Shown here piece after piece: positions 1 through 12,102 of a stretch of 64,000 nt of DNA. The notes under the pieces were generated by a model. It ran no database searches. It was not told where the DNA came from and saw only the letters and a list, made by a program, of their open reading frames with translations. The stretch comes from Sphingomonas sp. TREG-RG-20F-R18-01 (GTDB lineage Bacteria > Pseudomonadota > Alphaproteobacteria > Sphingomonadales > Sphingomonadaceae). Each line of letters starts with the position of its first letter. Position 1 is the first letter of the stretch. The stretch is taken from positions 474,853 to 538,852 of the forward strand of contig NZ_JAKNQQ010000003.1 of the NCBI RefSeq assembly GCF_022662475.1, given 5' to 3'. The position numbers and the translations under genes were made by a program.

Positions 1-1442
<1,442 letters not shown>

Positions 1443-1446
<4 letters not shown>

Positions 1447-2972
1447 GGCCGTGCCTCCGCATGCGTCGCGGGCAGTGCCATGGCCTTGCCCGCGGTCGGG
1501 AGCGAGTCACCCGCCGGGGTCGCGCGCGAAATGCGTGCTTCCAGCGTTGCGACATCCTTGCGCATCGGCGCGAGGAAGCTCTCGGGATACACGCCCATCC
1601 ACAGCGCTACCGCTGCAATTGGGGCCAACAGCGCAATTTCACGCAGCGAAAGGTCGGGCATTGCGCGCACATCGTCCTTGGTCAGATCGCCGAATACGAC
1701 ACGGCGGTACAAGTAGAGCATATAGGCAGCCCCGAGGATGATCCCGGTGGTGCAGAGCAGCGTGATGACGGTCGAGACGCGGTACGTCCCTGCCAGGCTG
1801 AGGAATTCGCCGACGAACCCGCTCGTGCCCGGAAGCCCGATCGATGCCATCGTGAAGAACAGGAACAGCAAGGCGTAGCGCGGCATGTTGATCGCCAGAC
1901 CACCGTAACGCGAGATTTCGCGGGTATGGAGTCGATCGTAGATCACGCCGACGCACAGGAACAACGCTGCCGAGACGAGGCCATGCGACAGCATGACGAT
2001 CATCGCGCCCTCGATCCCCTGCCGGTTGAACGCGAACAGGCCAATCGTCACGATCGCCATATGCGCGACCGAGGAATAAGCGATCAGCTTCTTCATGTCC
2101 GACTGCACGAGCGCCACGAGCGAGGTGTAGATCACTGCGATCGCCGACAGACCGAGCACCAGCCACGTCAGCTGCGCCGACGCTTCAGGAAACATCGGCA
2201 GCGAGAAACGCAGGAAACCGTATCCGCCAAGCTTGAGCAGAACACCCGCAAGGATCACCGAGCCAGCGGTCGGGGCCTGGACGTGCGCGTCGGGAAGCCA
2301 GGTGTGGAACGGCCACATCGGCATCTTGACTGCGAACGACGCGAAGAACGCCAGCCACAGGAGGGTCTGCGCCTTCACCGGAAAGTCGGTCCGCAGCAGC
2401 GTCGGAATGTCGCTCGTCCCTGCGAAATTCGCCATCCACAGCATCGCCACCAGCATCAGCACCGAGCCGAGCAGCGTGTAGAGGAAGAATTTGTACGAGG
2501 CATAGATGCGGTTCACGCCACCCCAGATGCCAATGATCAGATACATCGGGATCAGGCCGGCTTCGAAGAAGATGTAGAACAGGAACAGGTCCTGTGCCGC
2601 GAAGGTGCCGATCATCAGCACTTCGGTGAACAGGAACGCCGCCATATATTCCTGGACGCGGTTGGTCACCGCGACCCAGCTCGCCCCGATGCACACCGGC
2701 ATCAGGAACACGCTGAGCATCACCAGCAGCAATGCGAAGCCATCGAGGCCGAGCTTCCAGCTGAAGATGCCGAGGTTGCCGGCGTCCTCGACGAACTGCC
2801 ACTGCGCCCCGCCGATATCGTAGCTGGTCCACAGACCGATCCCGAGGACGAGATCGATTAGCGTCGCGATCAGCGCGATCCAGCGTGCGCCTTGCGCGGA
2901 GGAGAAGAGACAGGCCACGGCCGCGATCGCAGGGATCGCGAGCATGATCGAAAGGATGGGAATGCCGCTCAC
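1443..2972 (-). CDS. nuoM: NADH-quinone oxidoreductase subunit M
   Basis: Second antiporter-like subunit (NuoM/ND4) of complex I, 509 residues, the usual length. It spans the membrane many times and carries family motifs including the [19 protein letters not shown] helix with its key glutamate, the lysine helix [17 protein letters not shown] and the [16 protein letters not shown] segment. The start overlaps the nuoL stop (ATGA, 2969-2972) and its stop overlaps the nuoN start, so translation of the three is probably coupled. The C-terminus (about 40 residues) is a hydrophilic tail rich in Ala, Thr and Pro. Function follows from the family; nothing looks broken. Confidence 0.98.
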
Positions 2973-5155
2973 TTGCTCGTCGCCCAGATGTTGATCGCCC
3001 AGGTCACGGCTCCGGTGAGACCGAGCAGCATGACGAACGCGTAAGTGTAGACATATCCCGACTGGATCCGGCCAGCGACGCGCGAGCTACGCTCGACGAT
3101 CCAGGCCGAGCCGTTCGGCCCGAAGCGATCGATCGTCTTCTCATCGCCGCGGTGCCAGAAGAAGCGGCCGATGGCGAACGCCGGCTTGACGAACAGCAAA
3201 TCGTACAATTCATCGAAATACCATTTGTGGAGCAGGAAGTCGTAGATCGGCGCGTAGGTCTCGGCGAGCTTCTGCGACACACCCGGCGCGCGGATGTAGA
3301 AGACGTACGCCCCGACCAGACCGGTCAGCATCGCGATCGTCGCCGAGAGCTTCACCAGCAACGGGATCTCCTCCATCGACTCCATCAGCTTCTCGCGGAA
3401 GGCGATGCTGCCGTGCCAATAGGCTTCGCCAGCGCTCGGATCGATGAAGAAGCGGTGGAACACGAACCCCGCCGCAATCGCCCCGATCGACAGGATGATC
3501 AACGGGACCAGGATCGGGAACGGGCTTTCGTGCGGATGATAGCCACCCGTGCCGTCGCCCTTGGTCGTGAACACCGGATGCAGCGGGATCGCGTGACCCC
3601 CCGCACCATGATGATGCGCACCGTGCGTATCGGGCTCACTGCCCTGCCCTTCCTCTGCGGCTTCCCCGTGATGCGCATGCGCAGCGGTGGTGCCGTGATC
3701 GTCATGGCCAGCGTGGACCGCGTCATGGCCGTGGCCATGTGCATCATGCAGCGCATGCTGGATATGCTCGGACTGCTCCCAGCGCGGCTTGCCCCAGAAG
3801 GTGAGGAACATCAGCCGCCACGAGTAGAAGCTCGTCAGCAGCGCGACGATGATCCCGACGATCGATGCGCCGTGGTTGCCCGAAGCCCAGGCCGCCTCGA
3901 TGATCGCGTCCTTCGAGTGGAAACCTGCGAACCCGATCGCAAGCGGGTTGCCGAACACCGCGGGGATCCCGACGCCGGTGATCGCCAGCGTACCCATCAT
4001 CATCCCCCAGAAGGTGATCGGAATGCTTTTCCGCAGCCCGCCATAATAGCGCATGTCCTGCTCGTGATGCATCGAATGGATCACCGAACCCGCACCCAAG
4101 AACAGCAGCGCCTTGAAGAAGGCGTGCGTGAACAGGTGGAACATCGCGGCGCCATACGCCCCACACCCGGCGGCAAAGAACATGTACCCGAGCTGCGAGC
4201 AGGTCGAATACGCAATGACGCGCTTGATGTCGGTCTGCACCAGCCCGACCGTCGCGGCGAACAGGCAGGTCGCTGCACCCACCGTCATCACGACCGTCAG
4301 CGCGAACGGCGACGTCTCGAACATCGGCGACAGGCGGCACACCATGAACACGCCCGCGGTGACCATCGTCGCCGCGTGGATCAGCGCCGACACCGGGGTC
4401 GGGCCTTCCATCGCGTCCGGCAACCAGGTGTGAAGCCCGAGCTGCGCCGACTTGCCCATCGCACCGACGAACAGCAACAGGCACAGCAGCGTCATCGTAT
4501 CGACGCGGTAGCCCCAGAAGCCGATCGTCGAGCCCATCATCCCCGGCGCGAGCCGAAGGATCTCGGGGATCGAGACGGTGTGGAAGACGAGATAGGTGCC
4601 GAAGATGCCGAGCATGAAGCCGAGATCGCCGACGCGGTTGACGACGAACGCCTTGATCGCGGCGGCGTTGGCGCTGGGCTTGCGGAACCAGAAACCGATC
4701 AGGAGGTAGGATGCGAGACCCACGCCTTCCCAGCCGAAGAACATCTGGACGAGGTTGTCCGCAGTCACCAGCATCAGCATCGCGAAGGTGAACAGCGACA
4801 GATACGCGAAGAAGCGCGGCTGGTCGGGGTCCTCCTCCATATAGCCCCAGCTATACAGATGGACGAGCGCCGAGACGCTGGTGATGACGACGAGCATGAC
4901 CGCGGTCAGCGCGTCGACGCGCAGCGACCAGTCGATCACCATGTCGCCGGAATGAATCCAGTCGAGCACCGGCACGACCGTCGCTTCGCCACCACCGAGG
5001 TAATGGAGGAAGATCGGCCAGCTAAGCGCGCACGACGCGAACAGCGCGCCGGTCGTCACGATCTTGGGAAGCGCGGAGCCGAAGCCCTTGTTCGCGAACC
5101 CTGCGATCAGCGACGCGAGCAGCGGCAGGAAGACGATGAGAAGAATCGAATGCAC
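2969..5155 (-). CDS. nuoL: NADH-quinone oxidoreductase subunit L with His-rich loop
   Basis: Largest antiporter-like subunit (NuoL/ND5) of complex I, 728 residues, longer than the roughly 610-690 common for the family. Typical segments are [39 protein letters not shown] and [19 protein letters not shown]; the long C-terminal lateral helix region follows. The extra length is a hydrophilic insert at about residues 460-545, packed with histidine, aspartate and glycine (runs such as [16 protein letters not shown] and [10 protein letters not shown]). A His-rich loop could bind divalent metal, but that is inference. It lies 5 bp after nuoK and overlaps nuoM by 4 bp. Confidence 0.98.
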   Translation of the reverse strand: MHSILLIVFLPLLASLIAGFANKGFGSALPKIVTTGALFASCALSWPIFLHYLGGGEATVVPVLDWIHSGDMVIDWSLRVDALTAVMLVVITSVSALVHLYSWGYMEEDPDQPRFFAYLSLFTFAMLMLVTADNLVQMFFGWEGVGLASYLLIGFWFRKPSANAAAIKAFVVNRVGDLGFMLGIFGTYLVFHTVSIPEILRLAPGMMGSTIGFWGYRVDTMTLLCLLLFVGAMGKSAQLGLHTWLPDAMEGPTPVSALIHAATMVTAGVFMVCRLSPMFETSPFALTVVMTVGAATCLFAATVGLVQTDIKRVIAYSTCSQLGYMFFAAGCGAYGAAMFHLFTHAFFKALLFLGAGSVIHSMHHEQDMRYYGGLRKSIPITFWGMMMGTLAITGVGIPAVFGNPLAIGFAGFHSKDAIIEAAWASGNHGASIVGIIVALLTSFYSWRLMFLTFWGKPRWEQSEHIQHALHDAHGHGHDAVHAGHDDHGTTAAHAHHGEAAEEGQGSEPDTHGAHHHGAGGHAIPLHPVFTTKGDGTGGYHPHESPFPILVPLIILSIGAIAAGFVFHRFFIDPSAGEAYWHGSIAFREKLMESMEEIPLLVKLSATIAMLTGLVGAYVFYIRAPGVSQKLAETYAPIYDFLLHKWYFDELYDLLFVKPAFAIGRFFWHRGDEKTIDRFGPNGSAWIVERSSRVAGRIQSGYVYTYAFVMLLGLTGAVTWAINIWATSK

Positions 5156-5160
5156 GTAAC

Positions 5161-5469
5161 TTACCCCTGCATCCGGTTGGCGTCGTCGACCGAGATCGTC
5201 CCGCGGCTACGGAAATAGATGACGAGGATGGCAAGCCCGATGGCCGCCTCACCCGCCGCGACCGTCAGCACGAACATCGCGAACACTTGGCCGACGAGAT
5301 CGTGGAGATAGCCCGAGAAGGCGACGAAATTGAGGTTCACCGCGAGCAGGATCAGCTCGACCGCCATCAGCATGACGATGAGGTTCTTGCGGTTGGCGAT
5401 GATGCCGAGCACGCCAAGCGCGAACAGGATCGCGCCCACGACGAGATAATGGCCCAAACCGATCGTCAT
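5161..5469 (-). CDS. nuoK: NADH-quinone oxidoreductase subunit K
   Basis: Small membrane subunit (NuoK/ND4L) of complex I, 102 residues with three hydrophobic helices, the standard size. The two membrane glutamates needed for proton pumping are visible in [16 protein letters not shown] and [13 protein letters not shown]. The frame stays open far upstream, but the start is placed at the ATG overlapping the nuoJ stop (ATGA, 5466-5469), because the peptide from there (MTIGLGHYL) matches the family's usual N-terminus. It ends 5 bp before nuoL. Confidence 0.98.
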   Translation of the reverse strand: MTIGLGHYLVVGAILFALGVLGIIANRKNLIVMLMAVELILLAVNLNFVAFSGYLHDLVGQVFAMFVLTVAAGEAAIGLAILVIYFRSRGTISVDDANRMQG

Positions 5470-6077
5470 AGCTCCACCCCTGCGCCGACCGTCGGCTGCG
5501 TATTGCGCGTCGCGTCCTGCGGACGGCGCGCGTTCTGCCGCGAAATGTTCTGCTTGCGCGACCCCGTGCGATCCCGATGCGTCAGCACGATCGCGCCGAT
5601 CATCGCGACGAGCAGGACCAGCCCGGCGCCTTCGAACACGAAGAGATAGCGCGTGTAGAGTACCATGCCGAGCGCCTGGATGTTCGACGTCGTCTCGGGC
5701 ATCGGCGCACCTCGGCGGGCGAGTTCGATCGTCCCCGCGCTCCACGCCCCGAAGGCGAGCATGATCTCGGCCGCCAGCCCGACCGCGAACACCGCGCCGA
5801 TCGCGGCGTAGCGCGCGAAGCCGGCGCGCAATTCGGCGAAATCGATGTTGAGCATCATCACGACGAACAGGAACAGCACGGCGACGGCGCCCACGTACAC
5901 GATGACGAGCAGCATCGCGATGAACTCGGCACCGACGAGGACCATCAGGCCCGCTGCGTTGAAGAAGGCCAGAATCAGCCACAACACGGCATGCACCGGG
6001 TTGCGCGAGGTGATGGTCAGCGCGGCTGACACGATCACGATCGCTGCGAAAAGATAAAAGGCGAGTGCCTGGATCAC
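5466..6077 (-). CDS. nuoJ: NADH-quinone oxidoreductase subunit J
   Basis: Membrane subunit NuoJ/ND6 of complex I, 203 residues with five predicted helices; the conserved segment [19 protein letters not shown], including the tyrosine and glycine of the pi-bulge helix, is present. I start it at a GTG at 6077 (peptide [10 protein letters not shown]), since the family begins just before its first helix and the longer upstream frame is hydrophilic and overlaps nuoI. The last 30 or so residues form a basic, polar tail ([12 protein letters not shown]). Its stop overlaps the nuoK start by 4 bp. The exact start is the only uncertain point. Confidence 0.95.
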   Translation of the reverse strand: MIQALAFYLFAAIVIVSAALTITSRNPVHAVLWLILAFFNAAGLMVLVGAEFIAMLLVIVYVGAVAVLFLFVVMMLNIDFAELRAGFARYAAIGAVFAVGLAAEIMLAFGAWSAGTIELARRGAPMPETTSNIQALGMVLYTRYLFVFEGAGLVLLVAMIGAIVLTHRDRTGSRKQNISRQNARRPQDATRNTQPTVGAGVEL

Positions 6078-6111
6078 GGTTTTCTGGGGCCCCTCAGAGT
6101 CGGTGCGGCGC

Positions 6112-6597
6112 TTAACGGTAAGGCGCGTCGGCGGCAAGGTTCGCGGCGATCGCGCTTTCCCAACGATCGCCATTCGCCAGCAGCTTGGCCTTGTCGTAGA
6201 TCAGCTCTTCGCGCGTTTCCGTCGCATATTCGAAGTTCGGACCCTCGACGACCGCGTCGACCGGGCATGCTTCCTGGCACAGGCCACAGAAGATGCACTT
6301 GGTCATGTCGATGTCGTAGCGCGTCGTGCGGCGCGAGCCGTCGTCACGCGGTTCCGCCTCGATCGTGATCGCCTGCGCGGGGCACACCGCTTCGCACAGC
6401 TTGCACGCGATGCAGCGTTCCTCGCCGTTGGGATAGCGCCGCAGCACATGCTCGCCACGGAAGCGCGGGCTGATCGGGTTCTTCTCGAACGGATAGTTGA
6501 TCGTCGCCTTGGCCTTGAAGAAATACTTCAGGGTCAGCGCGTGCGCCTTGAGGAATTCCCAAAGCGTATAGGACTTGATGATCTGGGCGACGCTCAC
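6112..6597 (-). CDS. nuoI: NADH-quinone oxidoreductase subunit I (2x[4Fe-4S])
   Basis: Peripheral-arm ferredoxin-like subunit that passes electrons through clusters N6a and N6b towards quinone. 161 residues. Two complete CxxCxxCxxxCP motifs are visible, [12 protein letters not shown] and [12 protein letters not shown], with the family segment [19 protein letters not shown] before them. The start is a GTG whose last two bases and the following A form the nuoH stop (GTGA, 6594-6597); the longer open frame upstream lies inside nuoH and lacks family similarity. A 34-bp gap separates it from nuoJ. Confidence 0.97.
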   Translation of the reverse strand: MSVAQIIKSYTLWEFLKAHALTLKYFFKAKATINYPFEKNPISPRFRGEHVLRRYPNGEERCIACKLCEAVCPAQAITIEAEPRDDGSRRTTRYDIDMTKCIFCGLCQEACPVDAVVEGPNFEYATETREELIYDKAKLLANGDRWESAIAANLAADAPYR

Positions 6598-7763
6598 GAG
6601 CGCTTCTCCAACTGGTTCACGGGAGCAGCCTGGCACACGCCATCGGTGGGATAGCGCGGACGACCGTCGTCGTAGAGATATTGCTTGGTATAGACCCGGT
6701 TCTCGGGCGCGCACTCGGTGCCGACGCGGGTGACCATCAGGACACCGGACACGAGGAACACCCAGAACAGCGACAGCGGCAGGAAGATCTTCCAGCCCAG
6801 CCGCATCAGCTGGTCATAACGGTAGCGCGGCACCGTCGCCTTGACCCAGCTGAACACGAAGAAGAACAGCAGGATCTTGATGAACAGCCAGATGATACCC
6901 GGCACGACATAAAGCGGTGCCCAATCGAACGGCGGCAGATACCCGCCCCAGAACAGCGTCGCGTTGAGCGCGCACATCAGGATTACGTTGGCATATTCGC
7001 CGAGCCAGTAGAGCGCGAACGACATCGACGAATATTCGGTCTGGTATCCGGCGACGAGCTCGCTCTCCGCCTCGGCCAGATCGAACGGCGCGCGCTGCGT
7101 TTCCGCAAGCGACGAGATGAAGAACACCACCGCCATCGGGAACAGCAACGGGTTGAGGAAGAAACCGTTGACCGGCGTCCCCATCACGCTCTTCTGCGCC
7201 TCGACGATGTTGGTCAGATTGAAGCTGCCGCTCCACAGCACGATCGAGATGAGCACGAAGCCGATTGCGACTTCATAGCTGACCATCTGCGCCGCGGCGC
7301 GGATCGCGGAGAAGAACGGATATTTCGAGTTGGACGACCAGCCCGCGAGGATCACGCCGTAGACGCCGATCGACGAAGCGGCGAGAACGTAGAGCAACCC
7401 GACGTTGATGTCGGAAAGCGCGGCGCGCGCATCGAACGGAACCACCGCCCAGACGATCAATGCGACCGTGAAAGTGATGATCGGCGCGATGATGAACAGC
7501 GTCTTGTTCGCCGCTGACGGGATAATCGTTTCCTGCAGGAACACCTTCAGGCCGTCCGCGAACGACTGGAGCAGGCCGAAGGGACCGACCACGTTGGGAC
7601 CACGCCGCAGCGCCATCGACGCCCAGATCTTGCGATCGGCGTAGATCAGCATCGCGACCGCGAGCATGACTGGCAGCGCGATCAGCAGGATGTCCATCAA
7701 CGTGGCGAGGAACCACGCCCAGCCAAAGGGCATCCCGAAACGGTAAGTGAAGAAGGAGGTCAT
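6594..7763 (-). CDS. nuoH: NADH-quinone oxidoreductase subunit H
   Basis: Membrane subunit NuoH/ND1, which with NuoB and NuoD forms the quinone-binding chamber at the junction of the two arms. 389 residues, slightly longer than the usual 325-350, with about eight helices. Family markers are [20 protein letters not shown] near the N-terminus and the acidic loop [20 protein letters not shown]. The extra length is a C-terminal tail carrying Cys, Pro and basic residues. Unlike every other junction in the operon, its upstream neighbour nuoG is 139 bp away, and that gap is filled by an inverted repeat. Confidence 0.98.
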   Translation of the reverse strand: MTSFFTYRFGMPFGWAWFLATLMDILLIALPVMLAVAMLIYADRKIWASMALRRGPNVVGPFGLLQSFADGLKVFLQETIIPSAANKTLFIIAPIITFTVALIVWAVVPFDARAALSDINVGLLYVLAASSIGVYGVILAGWSSNSKYPFFSAIRAAAQMVSYEVAIGFVLISIVLWSGSFNLTNIVEAQKSVMGTPVNGFFLNPLLFPMAVVFFISSLAETQRAPFDLAEAESELVAGYQTEYSSMSFALYWLGEYANVILMCALNATLFWGGYLPPFDWAPLYVVPGIIWLFIKILLFFFVFSWVKATVPRYRYDQLMRLGWKIFLPLSLFWVFLVSGVLMVTRVGTECAPENRVYTKQYLYDDGRPRYPTDGVCQAAPVNQLEKRS

Positions 7764-7776
7764 GCTGCCAGTTCCC

Positions 7777-7881
7777 CTTCCCCGGCGCAGGCCGGGGCCC
7801 AGTCGGGAAGGTTGTCGTTACCGCGCGCCGCGTTCAGCCAAACGGCCGCTCGCGACTGGGCCCCGGCCTGCGCCGGGGAAG
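7777..7881. repeat. Paired inverted repeat (family A) between nuoG and nuoH
   Basis: Two 29-base arms, 7777-7805 and 7853-7881, are exact inverse copies (core CCCCGGCGCAGGCCGGGG, then a CCAGTCG end) enclosing a 47-base centre. Each arm is itself nearly palindromic. The same element with a GAAGG rather than GCAGG core recurs at 39719, 39934 and 46132, and a related form at 25422. As RNA it would fold into a large hairpin inside the nuo transcript. The right arm ends 21 bp from the nuoG stop and the left arm 13 bp from the nuoH start. Confidence 0.9.
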
Positions 7882-7902
7882 AAAGAAGCGAAGAAGCGAA
7901 GG

Positions 7903-9903
7903 TCATTCCGCCGCCTCCGCGAATTCCTGCCCGTGGACCAGTTCCGCCGAGCAGCGCTGCATCGTCGGGCTTGCCCGGCAGATCGCGTTGGTCAGGTAGA
8001 AGTCCTTGATCGGATAGCCGGTCAGCGTGCCCGAGGCCGCTGCGTTAAGCGCAGGCGGTGCCCAGTCGAACGTCGCAAGTCCGAGCGTCGCGAGCGCAGG
8101 CGTATCGGTCGCCATGTTCGCGCGCAATTCCTCGATCGTGTCGAACGGCAGCGTCTTGCCCATCATGCCCGACAGTGCGCGCAGGATCGTCCAGTCCTCG
8201 CGCGCATCGCCCGGCGGGAACACCGCACGCTCGCCCCGCTGAACGCGACCCTCGAGGTTGACATACGTGCCCGACTTTTCGGCATAGCTCGCCCCCGGGA
8301 GAACGACGTCGGCAGCAGCCGCGCCCTTGTCGCCATGATGCCCGATATAAACCTTGAGCGTGCCTTCGAACGCGCCGTAATCGACCTCGTCCGCACCCAG
8401 AAAGAAGGCGAGCTTCGGCTTGGCCGCGACGACATCCGCGATGCCGCCCTTCTGTGCATAACCGAGCATCAACCCGCCCATGCGGCTCGCCGCCATGTGG
8501 AGCACGTTAAAGCCGTTCCAGCCGTCCTTGACCAGACCCAGCGGCGACACCAGCGCGAGCGCCGCGCCCAGCGACTTGAGCGCCGCCCCGCCGACGATCA
8601 TCATCGGACGCTCGGCCTTGGCGAACGCCTCGGTCACAGCCTCGGGCAGGTTGCCGAGCACGCCGAGATCCTCGCCGAGCCATTCGACCTTATAGGTCAG
8701 CTCGGTTTCCGGACCGATCGCGAACACCTTCGCGCCGCGTTTGATCGCCTTGCGAATCCGCGTGTTCACCAGCGGCGCTTCCCAGCGCACGTTGCTGCCC
8801 ACGATCAGGATCACGTCGGCCTGTTCGGTGCCCGCGATCGTCGTGTTAAAATTGACCGCGGCGAGATTGGTCGTGTCATAATCCATGCCGGTCTGGCGAC
8901 CCTCGAGCAGGGTCGACCCCATGCTGCCGAGCAACGCCTTGGCGGCATACATCGTTTCGCAATCGACCAGATCGCCAGCGACTGCGGCGATGCTCGACCC
9001 GGCATCGACCTGCGAGATCGCGAGGAACGCAGCATCCCACGACGCTTCGGTCAGGCGGCCGCCCTTCCGGATATACGGCTTGTCGAGGCGACGACGGACC
9101 AGGCCGTCAACCGCGTGGCGCGTCTTGTCGCTCGCCCATTCCTCGTTCACGTCCTCGTTGATCCGCGGCACTGCGCGGAGCACCTGCCGACCACGGCTGT
9201 CGAGCCGGATGTTGGTGCCGACCGCGTCCATCACGTCGATCGTCAGCGTCTTGCGAAGCTCCCACGGACGCGCTTCGAAAGCGTACGGCTTGGAGGTCAG
9301 CGCACCGACCGGGCAGAGATCGACGACGTTGCCCGACAATTCGCTCGTCACGGCATGTTCGAGATAGGACACGATCTGCATGTCCTCGCCGCGACCGATC
9401 GCGCCGATTTCCTCGACCCCGGCGACTTCCTCGGCAAAACGGATGCAGCGCGTGCACTGGATGCACCGCGTCATCACCGTCTTGACGATCGGCCCCATGT
9501 ACTTCTCGGTAACCGCGCGCTTGTTCTCGTCATAGCGCGACTGGCCGCGCCCATAAGCGAGGCTCTGGTCCTGCAGGTCGCATTCGCCACCCTGGTCGCA
9601 GATCGGGCAATCGAGCGGATGGTTGATCAGGAGAAACTCCATCACCCCTTCACGTGCGTTCTTGACCATCGGCGAGTTGGTGAAAATCTCCTGCTTGTCC
9701 GCGGCCGGCAGCGCGCACGATGCCTGCGGCTTCGGCGGTCCGGGCTTCACTTCGACCAGGCACATGCGGCAATTGCCCGCGATGCTCAGACGCTCGTGAT
9801 AGCAGAAGCGCGGGATTTCCTTGCCGGCGATCTCGCACGCCTGGAGCACGGTGGCACCAGCGGGGACCTCGACTTCGACACCATCGACTTTGACTAAGGG
9901 CAT
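7903..9903 (-). CDS. nuoG: NADH-quinone oxidoreductase subunit G
   Basis: Largest peripheral-arm subunit of complex I (75-kDa homologue), 666 residues. The N-terminal 2Fe-2S ferredoxin domain has RFCYHERLSIAGNCRMC and a fourth cysteine in QASCALP; next come the His-Cys3 cluster motif (HPLDCPICDQGGECDLQ) and a four-cysteine cluster (CIQCTRC plus VVDLCPVGAL). The rest is a molybdopterin-oxidoreductase-like fold, here structural. It starts one base after the coiled-coil gene stops (TAATG, 9901-9905). Length and cluster set match the alphaproteobacterial/mitochondrial form, without an extra N7 cluster that I can see. Confidence 0.98.
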   Translation of the reverse strand: MPLVKVDGVEVEVPAGATVLQACEIAGKEIPRFCYHERLSIAGNCRMCLVEVKPGPPKPQASCALPAADKQEIFTNSPMVKNAREGVMEFLLINHPLDCPICDQGGECDLQDQSLAYGRGQSRYDENKRAVTEKYMGPIVKTVMTRCIQCTRCIRFAEEVAGVEEIGAIGRGEDMQIVSYLEHAVTSELSGNVVDLCPVGALTSKPYAFEARPWELRKTLTIDVMDAVGTNIRLDSRGRQVLRAVPRINEDVNEEWASDKTRHAVDGLVRRRLDKPYIRKGGRLTEASWDAAFLAISQVDAGSSIAAVAGDLVDCETMYAAKALLGSMGSTLLEGRQTGMDYDTTNLAAVNFNTTIAGTEQADVILIVGSNVRWEAPLVNTRIRKAIKRGAKVFAIGPETELTYKVEWLGEDLGVLGNLPEAVTEAFAKAERPMMIVGGAALKSLGAALALVSPLGLVKDGWNGFNVLHMAASRMGGLMLGYAQKGGIADVVAAKPKLAFFLGADEVDYGAFEGTLKVYIGHHGDKGAAAADVVLPGASYAEKSGTYVNLEGRVQRGERAVFPPGDAREDWTILRALSGMMGKTLPFDTIEELRANMATDTPALATLGLATFDWAPPALNAAASGTLTGYPIKDFYLTNAICRASPTMQRCSAELVHGQEFAEAAE

Positions 9904-10133
9904 TATTCGGTCTCTTCAGTGAGATCGAGACGGCGCTCGATACGGTCAAGCCGGTGATTGATCGCGCTGATATCAGCCTGCATTCCGAAAACGGACGTGG
10001 TCAATCCGCGCGTGTAATCTTCCAACGCAGACAAGCGAACCGCAAACGACGCCATATCCCGCTTCACAGAGGTCATATCACTCTGCAAGCGCTTCAGGAT
10101 TTCGAGGATGAGGTCGCCCTGCTCCAACGTCAC
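9903..10133 (-). CDS. small coiled-coil protein encoded between nuoF and nuoG
   Basis: A 76-residue, soluble, almost wholly helical protein with heptad-like spacing of hydrophobic residues ([33 protein letters not shown]). No membrane segment, cysteine or catalytic motif is seen. The GTG start overlaps the nuoF stop (GTGA, 10130-10133) and its TAA shares a base with the nuoG ATG (9901-9905), so it is embedded in the operon's translational coupling. It is not one of the 14 core complex I subunits. It may be an assembly or accessory factor, or an unrelated passenger; I do not recognise it by name. Confidence 0.75.
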   Translation of the reverse strand: MTLEQGDLILEILKRLQSDMTSVKRDMASFAVRLSALEDYTRGLTTSVFGMQADISAINHRLDRIERRLDLTEETE

Positions 10134-11434
10134 TCCGCCGCCTCCATCATCGGGCTCAACCCGCCACCACGCTTCTCGGTGATCCGCCGCTCCATCTCGG
10201 GGCGGAAGTGCTTGATCAGGCCCTGGATCGGCCAGGCCGCCGCATCGCCGAGCGCACAGATCGTGTGACCTTCGACCTGCTTGGTCACCTGATACAGCGT
10301 ATCGATCTCGGAAATATCCGCATCGCCGGTGCGCATCCGCTCCATCACGCGCCACATCCAGCCGGTGCCTTCGCGGCACGGCGTGCACTGGCCGCAGCTC
10401 TCATGCTTGTAGAAGTAGGAGAGACGGCTGATCGCGCGAACGATGTCGGTCGACTTGTCCATGACGATGATCGCCGCGGTGCCCAGACCCGAACCGACCT
10501 TCTTGAGGCCGTCAAAGTCCATCGGGCAGTCCATGATCTCGGCAGCCGGTACCAGCGGCACCGAAGACCCGCCCGGGATGACCGCGAGCAGATTGTCCCA
10601 CCCGCCGCGGATCCCGCCGCAATGCGTTTCGATCAGTTCGCGGAAGGTGATGCTCATCGCCTCCTCGACCACGCACGGCTTGTTCACATGCCCGCTGATC
10701 TGGAACAGCTTGGTGCCGCGATTGCCCTCGGCGCCGAAGCTCGCGAACCACTCGGGCGAGCGCCGCAGGATCGTCGGCACGACCGCGATCGACTCGACGT
10801 TGTTGACCGTCGTCGGGCAGCCATAGAGCCCTGCCCCCGCCGGGAACGGCGGCTTGAGCCGTGGCTGGCCCTTCTTGCCCTCGAGGCTCTCGAGCATCGC
10901 GGTCTCTTCGCCGCAAATGTACGCGCCCGCGCCACGATGGACGAAGACGTCAAAGTCATAGCCCGAGCCGCTGGCGTTCTTGCCGATCAGGCCCTTGTCA
11001 TACGCCTCTGCGACCGCGGCGAAGAGGACTTCGGCCTCGCGGATATATTCACCACGGATGTAGATGTAGGCGGCGCGCGCGCGCATCGCATAACCCGCGA
11101 TCAGCGCGCCTTCGATCAGCTTGTGCGGATCGTGGCGGATGATCTCGCGGTCCTTGCACGACCCCGGCTCAGATTCATCGGCGTTGATGACGAGGAAGTT
11201 CGGGCGGTCCGGCTTTGGTTCCTTGGGCATGAACGACCATTTGGTGCCGGTCGGGAAACCAGCGCCGCCACGGCCGCGCAAGCCCGATGCCTTGACCGCG
11301 TCGATCAAAGCATCCTGCCCGCGTGCCATCAGGCCCTTGGTGTCGTCCCAATCGCCACGCTTGATCGCGGCCTCGAGGTTCCACGGCTGGAAGCCGTAGA
11401 CGTTGGTAAAGATGCGATCCTTGTCGGCAAGCAT
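10130..11434 (-). CDS. nuoF: NADH-quinone oxidoreductase subunit F (FMN, NADH site)
   Basis: Electron-entry subunit of complex I: oxidises NADH through FMN and the N3 [4Fe-4S] cluster. 434 residues. The glycine-rich flavin/NADH segment [13 protein letters not shown] sits near residue 65, and the cluster ligands are [14 protein letters not shown] with a fourth cysteine in [11 protein letters not shown] near the C-terminus. I choose ATG 11434 (MLADKDRIF): it overlaps the nuoE stop (TGATG) and has GGAG eight bases upstream. A GTG three codons earlier at 11443 lies too close to that site. Its stop overlaps the small coiled-coil gene. Confidence 0.98.
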   Translation of the reverse strand: MLADKDRIFTNVYGFQPWNLEAAIKRGDWDDTKGLMARGQDALIDAVKASGLRGRGGAGFPTGTKWSFMPKEPKPDRPNFLVINADESEPGSCKDREIIRHDPHKLIEGALIAGYAMRARAAYIYIRGEYIREAEVLFAAVAEAYDKGLIGKNASGSGYDFDVFVHRGAGAYICGEETAMLESLEGKKGQPRLKPPFPAGAGLYGCPTTVNNVESIAVVPTILRRSPEWFASFGAEGNRGTKLFQISGHVNKPCVVEEAMSITFRELIETHCGGIRGGWDNLLAVIPGGSSVPLVPAAEIMDCPMDFDGLKKVGSGLGTAAIIVMDKSTDIVRAISRLSYFYKHESCGQCTPCREGTGWMWRVMERMRTGDADISEIDTLYQVTKQVEGHTICALGDAAAWPIQGLIKHFRPEMERRITEKRGGGLSPMMEAAE

Positions 11435-12102
11435 CAGGCCCACTCCGTCCGGTAATCGTGGTTTTCGTCGACCATTTCCTTGAGCGACGTCGGACCGCCC
11501 GCGGGGCAGCTATCGCGCCGCCCGGTCTGCGATCCCGGCGTGACCGGCGTGCCATTGGCAAGCGCCTCGAGCAATGCGCTGGTCTTGTCGTAATCGAGAT
11601 CTTCGAAATTGTCGTCGTTGATCTGGACCATCGGCGCGTTGGCGCACGCGCCAAGGCACTCGACTTCGGTCAAAGTGAACATGCCGTCCGGGGTCGTGCG
11701 GCCCTTGATCAGCCCCTTGTTCTTGCATGCCGCCAGAACGTCGTCGCTGCCGCCGAGCAGGCACGGCGTCGTGCCGCAGACCTGGACGTGAAAGCGGCCG
11801 ACCGGTGCCATGTTGAACATCGTGTAAAAGGTCGCGACCTCGTACACGCGCATGTACGGCACGCCGATCTGGCGCGCGACGAACTCGATCACCGGAACCG
11901 GCAACCAGCCCTGCGTCTGGGTCTGTTCGCCGACCTGACGCTGCGCCAGATCGAGGAACGGGATCGACGCGGATTGCTCGCGACCCTTGGGATAGCGACC
12001 GAGGATCTCGTTCGCCTTCTTCTGGTTATCGTCGTTCCACGCGAACACACCCCAGCGGGCGCGGGTCTCGGCTTCGTCAGGGATCTTTGGGGCTTCAGCC
12101 AT
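11434..12102 (-). CDS. nuoE: NADH-quinone oxidoreductase subunit E ([2Fe-2S])
   Basis: Thioredoxin-fold subunit (24-kDa homologue) carrying the N1a [2Fe-2S] cluster beside NuoF. 222 residues. The four cysteine ligands are seen in VCGTTPCLL and [10 protein letters not shown]; the preceding [19 protein letters not shown] is a family signature. The ATG shares one base with the nuoD stop (TAATG, 12100-12104). The C-terminal 40 residues ([20 protein letters not shown]) form the extended tail common in alphaproteobacterial and mitochondrial forms. Confidence 0.98.
   Translation of the reverse strand: MAEAPKIPDEAETRARWGVFAWNDDNQKKANEILGRYPKGREQSASIPFLDLAQRQVGEQTQTQGWLPVPVIEFVARQIGVPYMRVYEVATFYTMFNMAPVGRFHVQVCGTTPCLLGGSDDVLAACKNKGLIKGRTTPDGMFTLTEVECLGACANAPMVQINDDNFEDLDYDKTSALLEALANGTPVTPGSQTGRRDSCPAGGPTSLKEMVDENHDYRTEWA

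Noticed and set aside
3152..5218. A 688-codon plus-strand frame opposite nuoL
   Set aside because: Shadow of nuoL; composition is that of translated antisense, very rich in Arg, His, Asp and Gln.
7747..9897. A 716-codon plus-strand frame opposite nuoG
   Set aside because: Shadow of nuoG with the same antisense composition; nuoG has all its cluster motifs.
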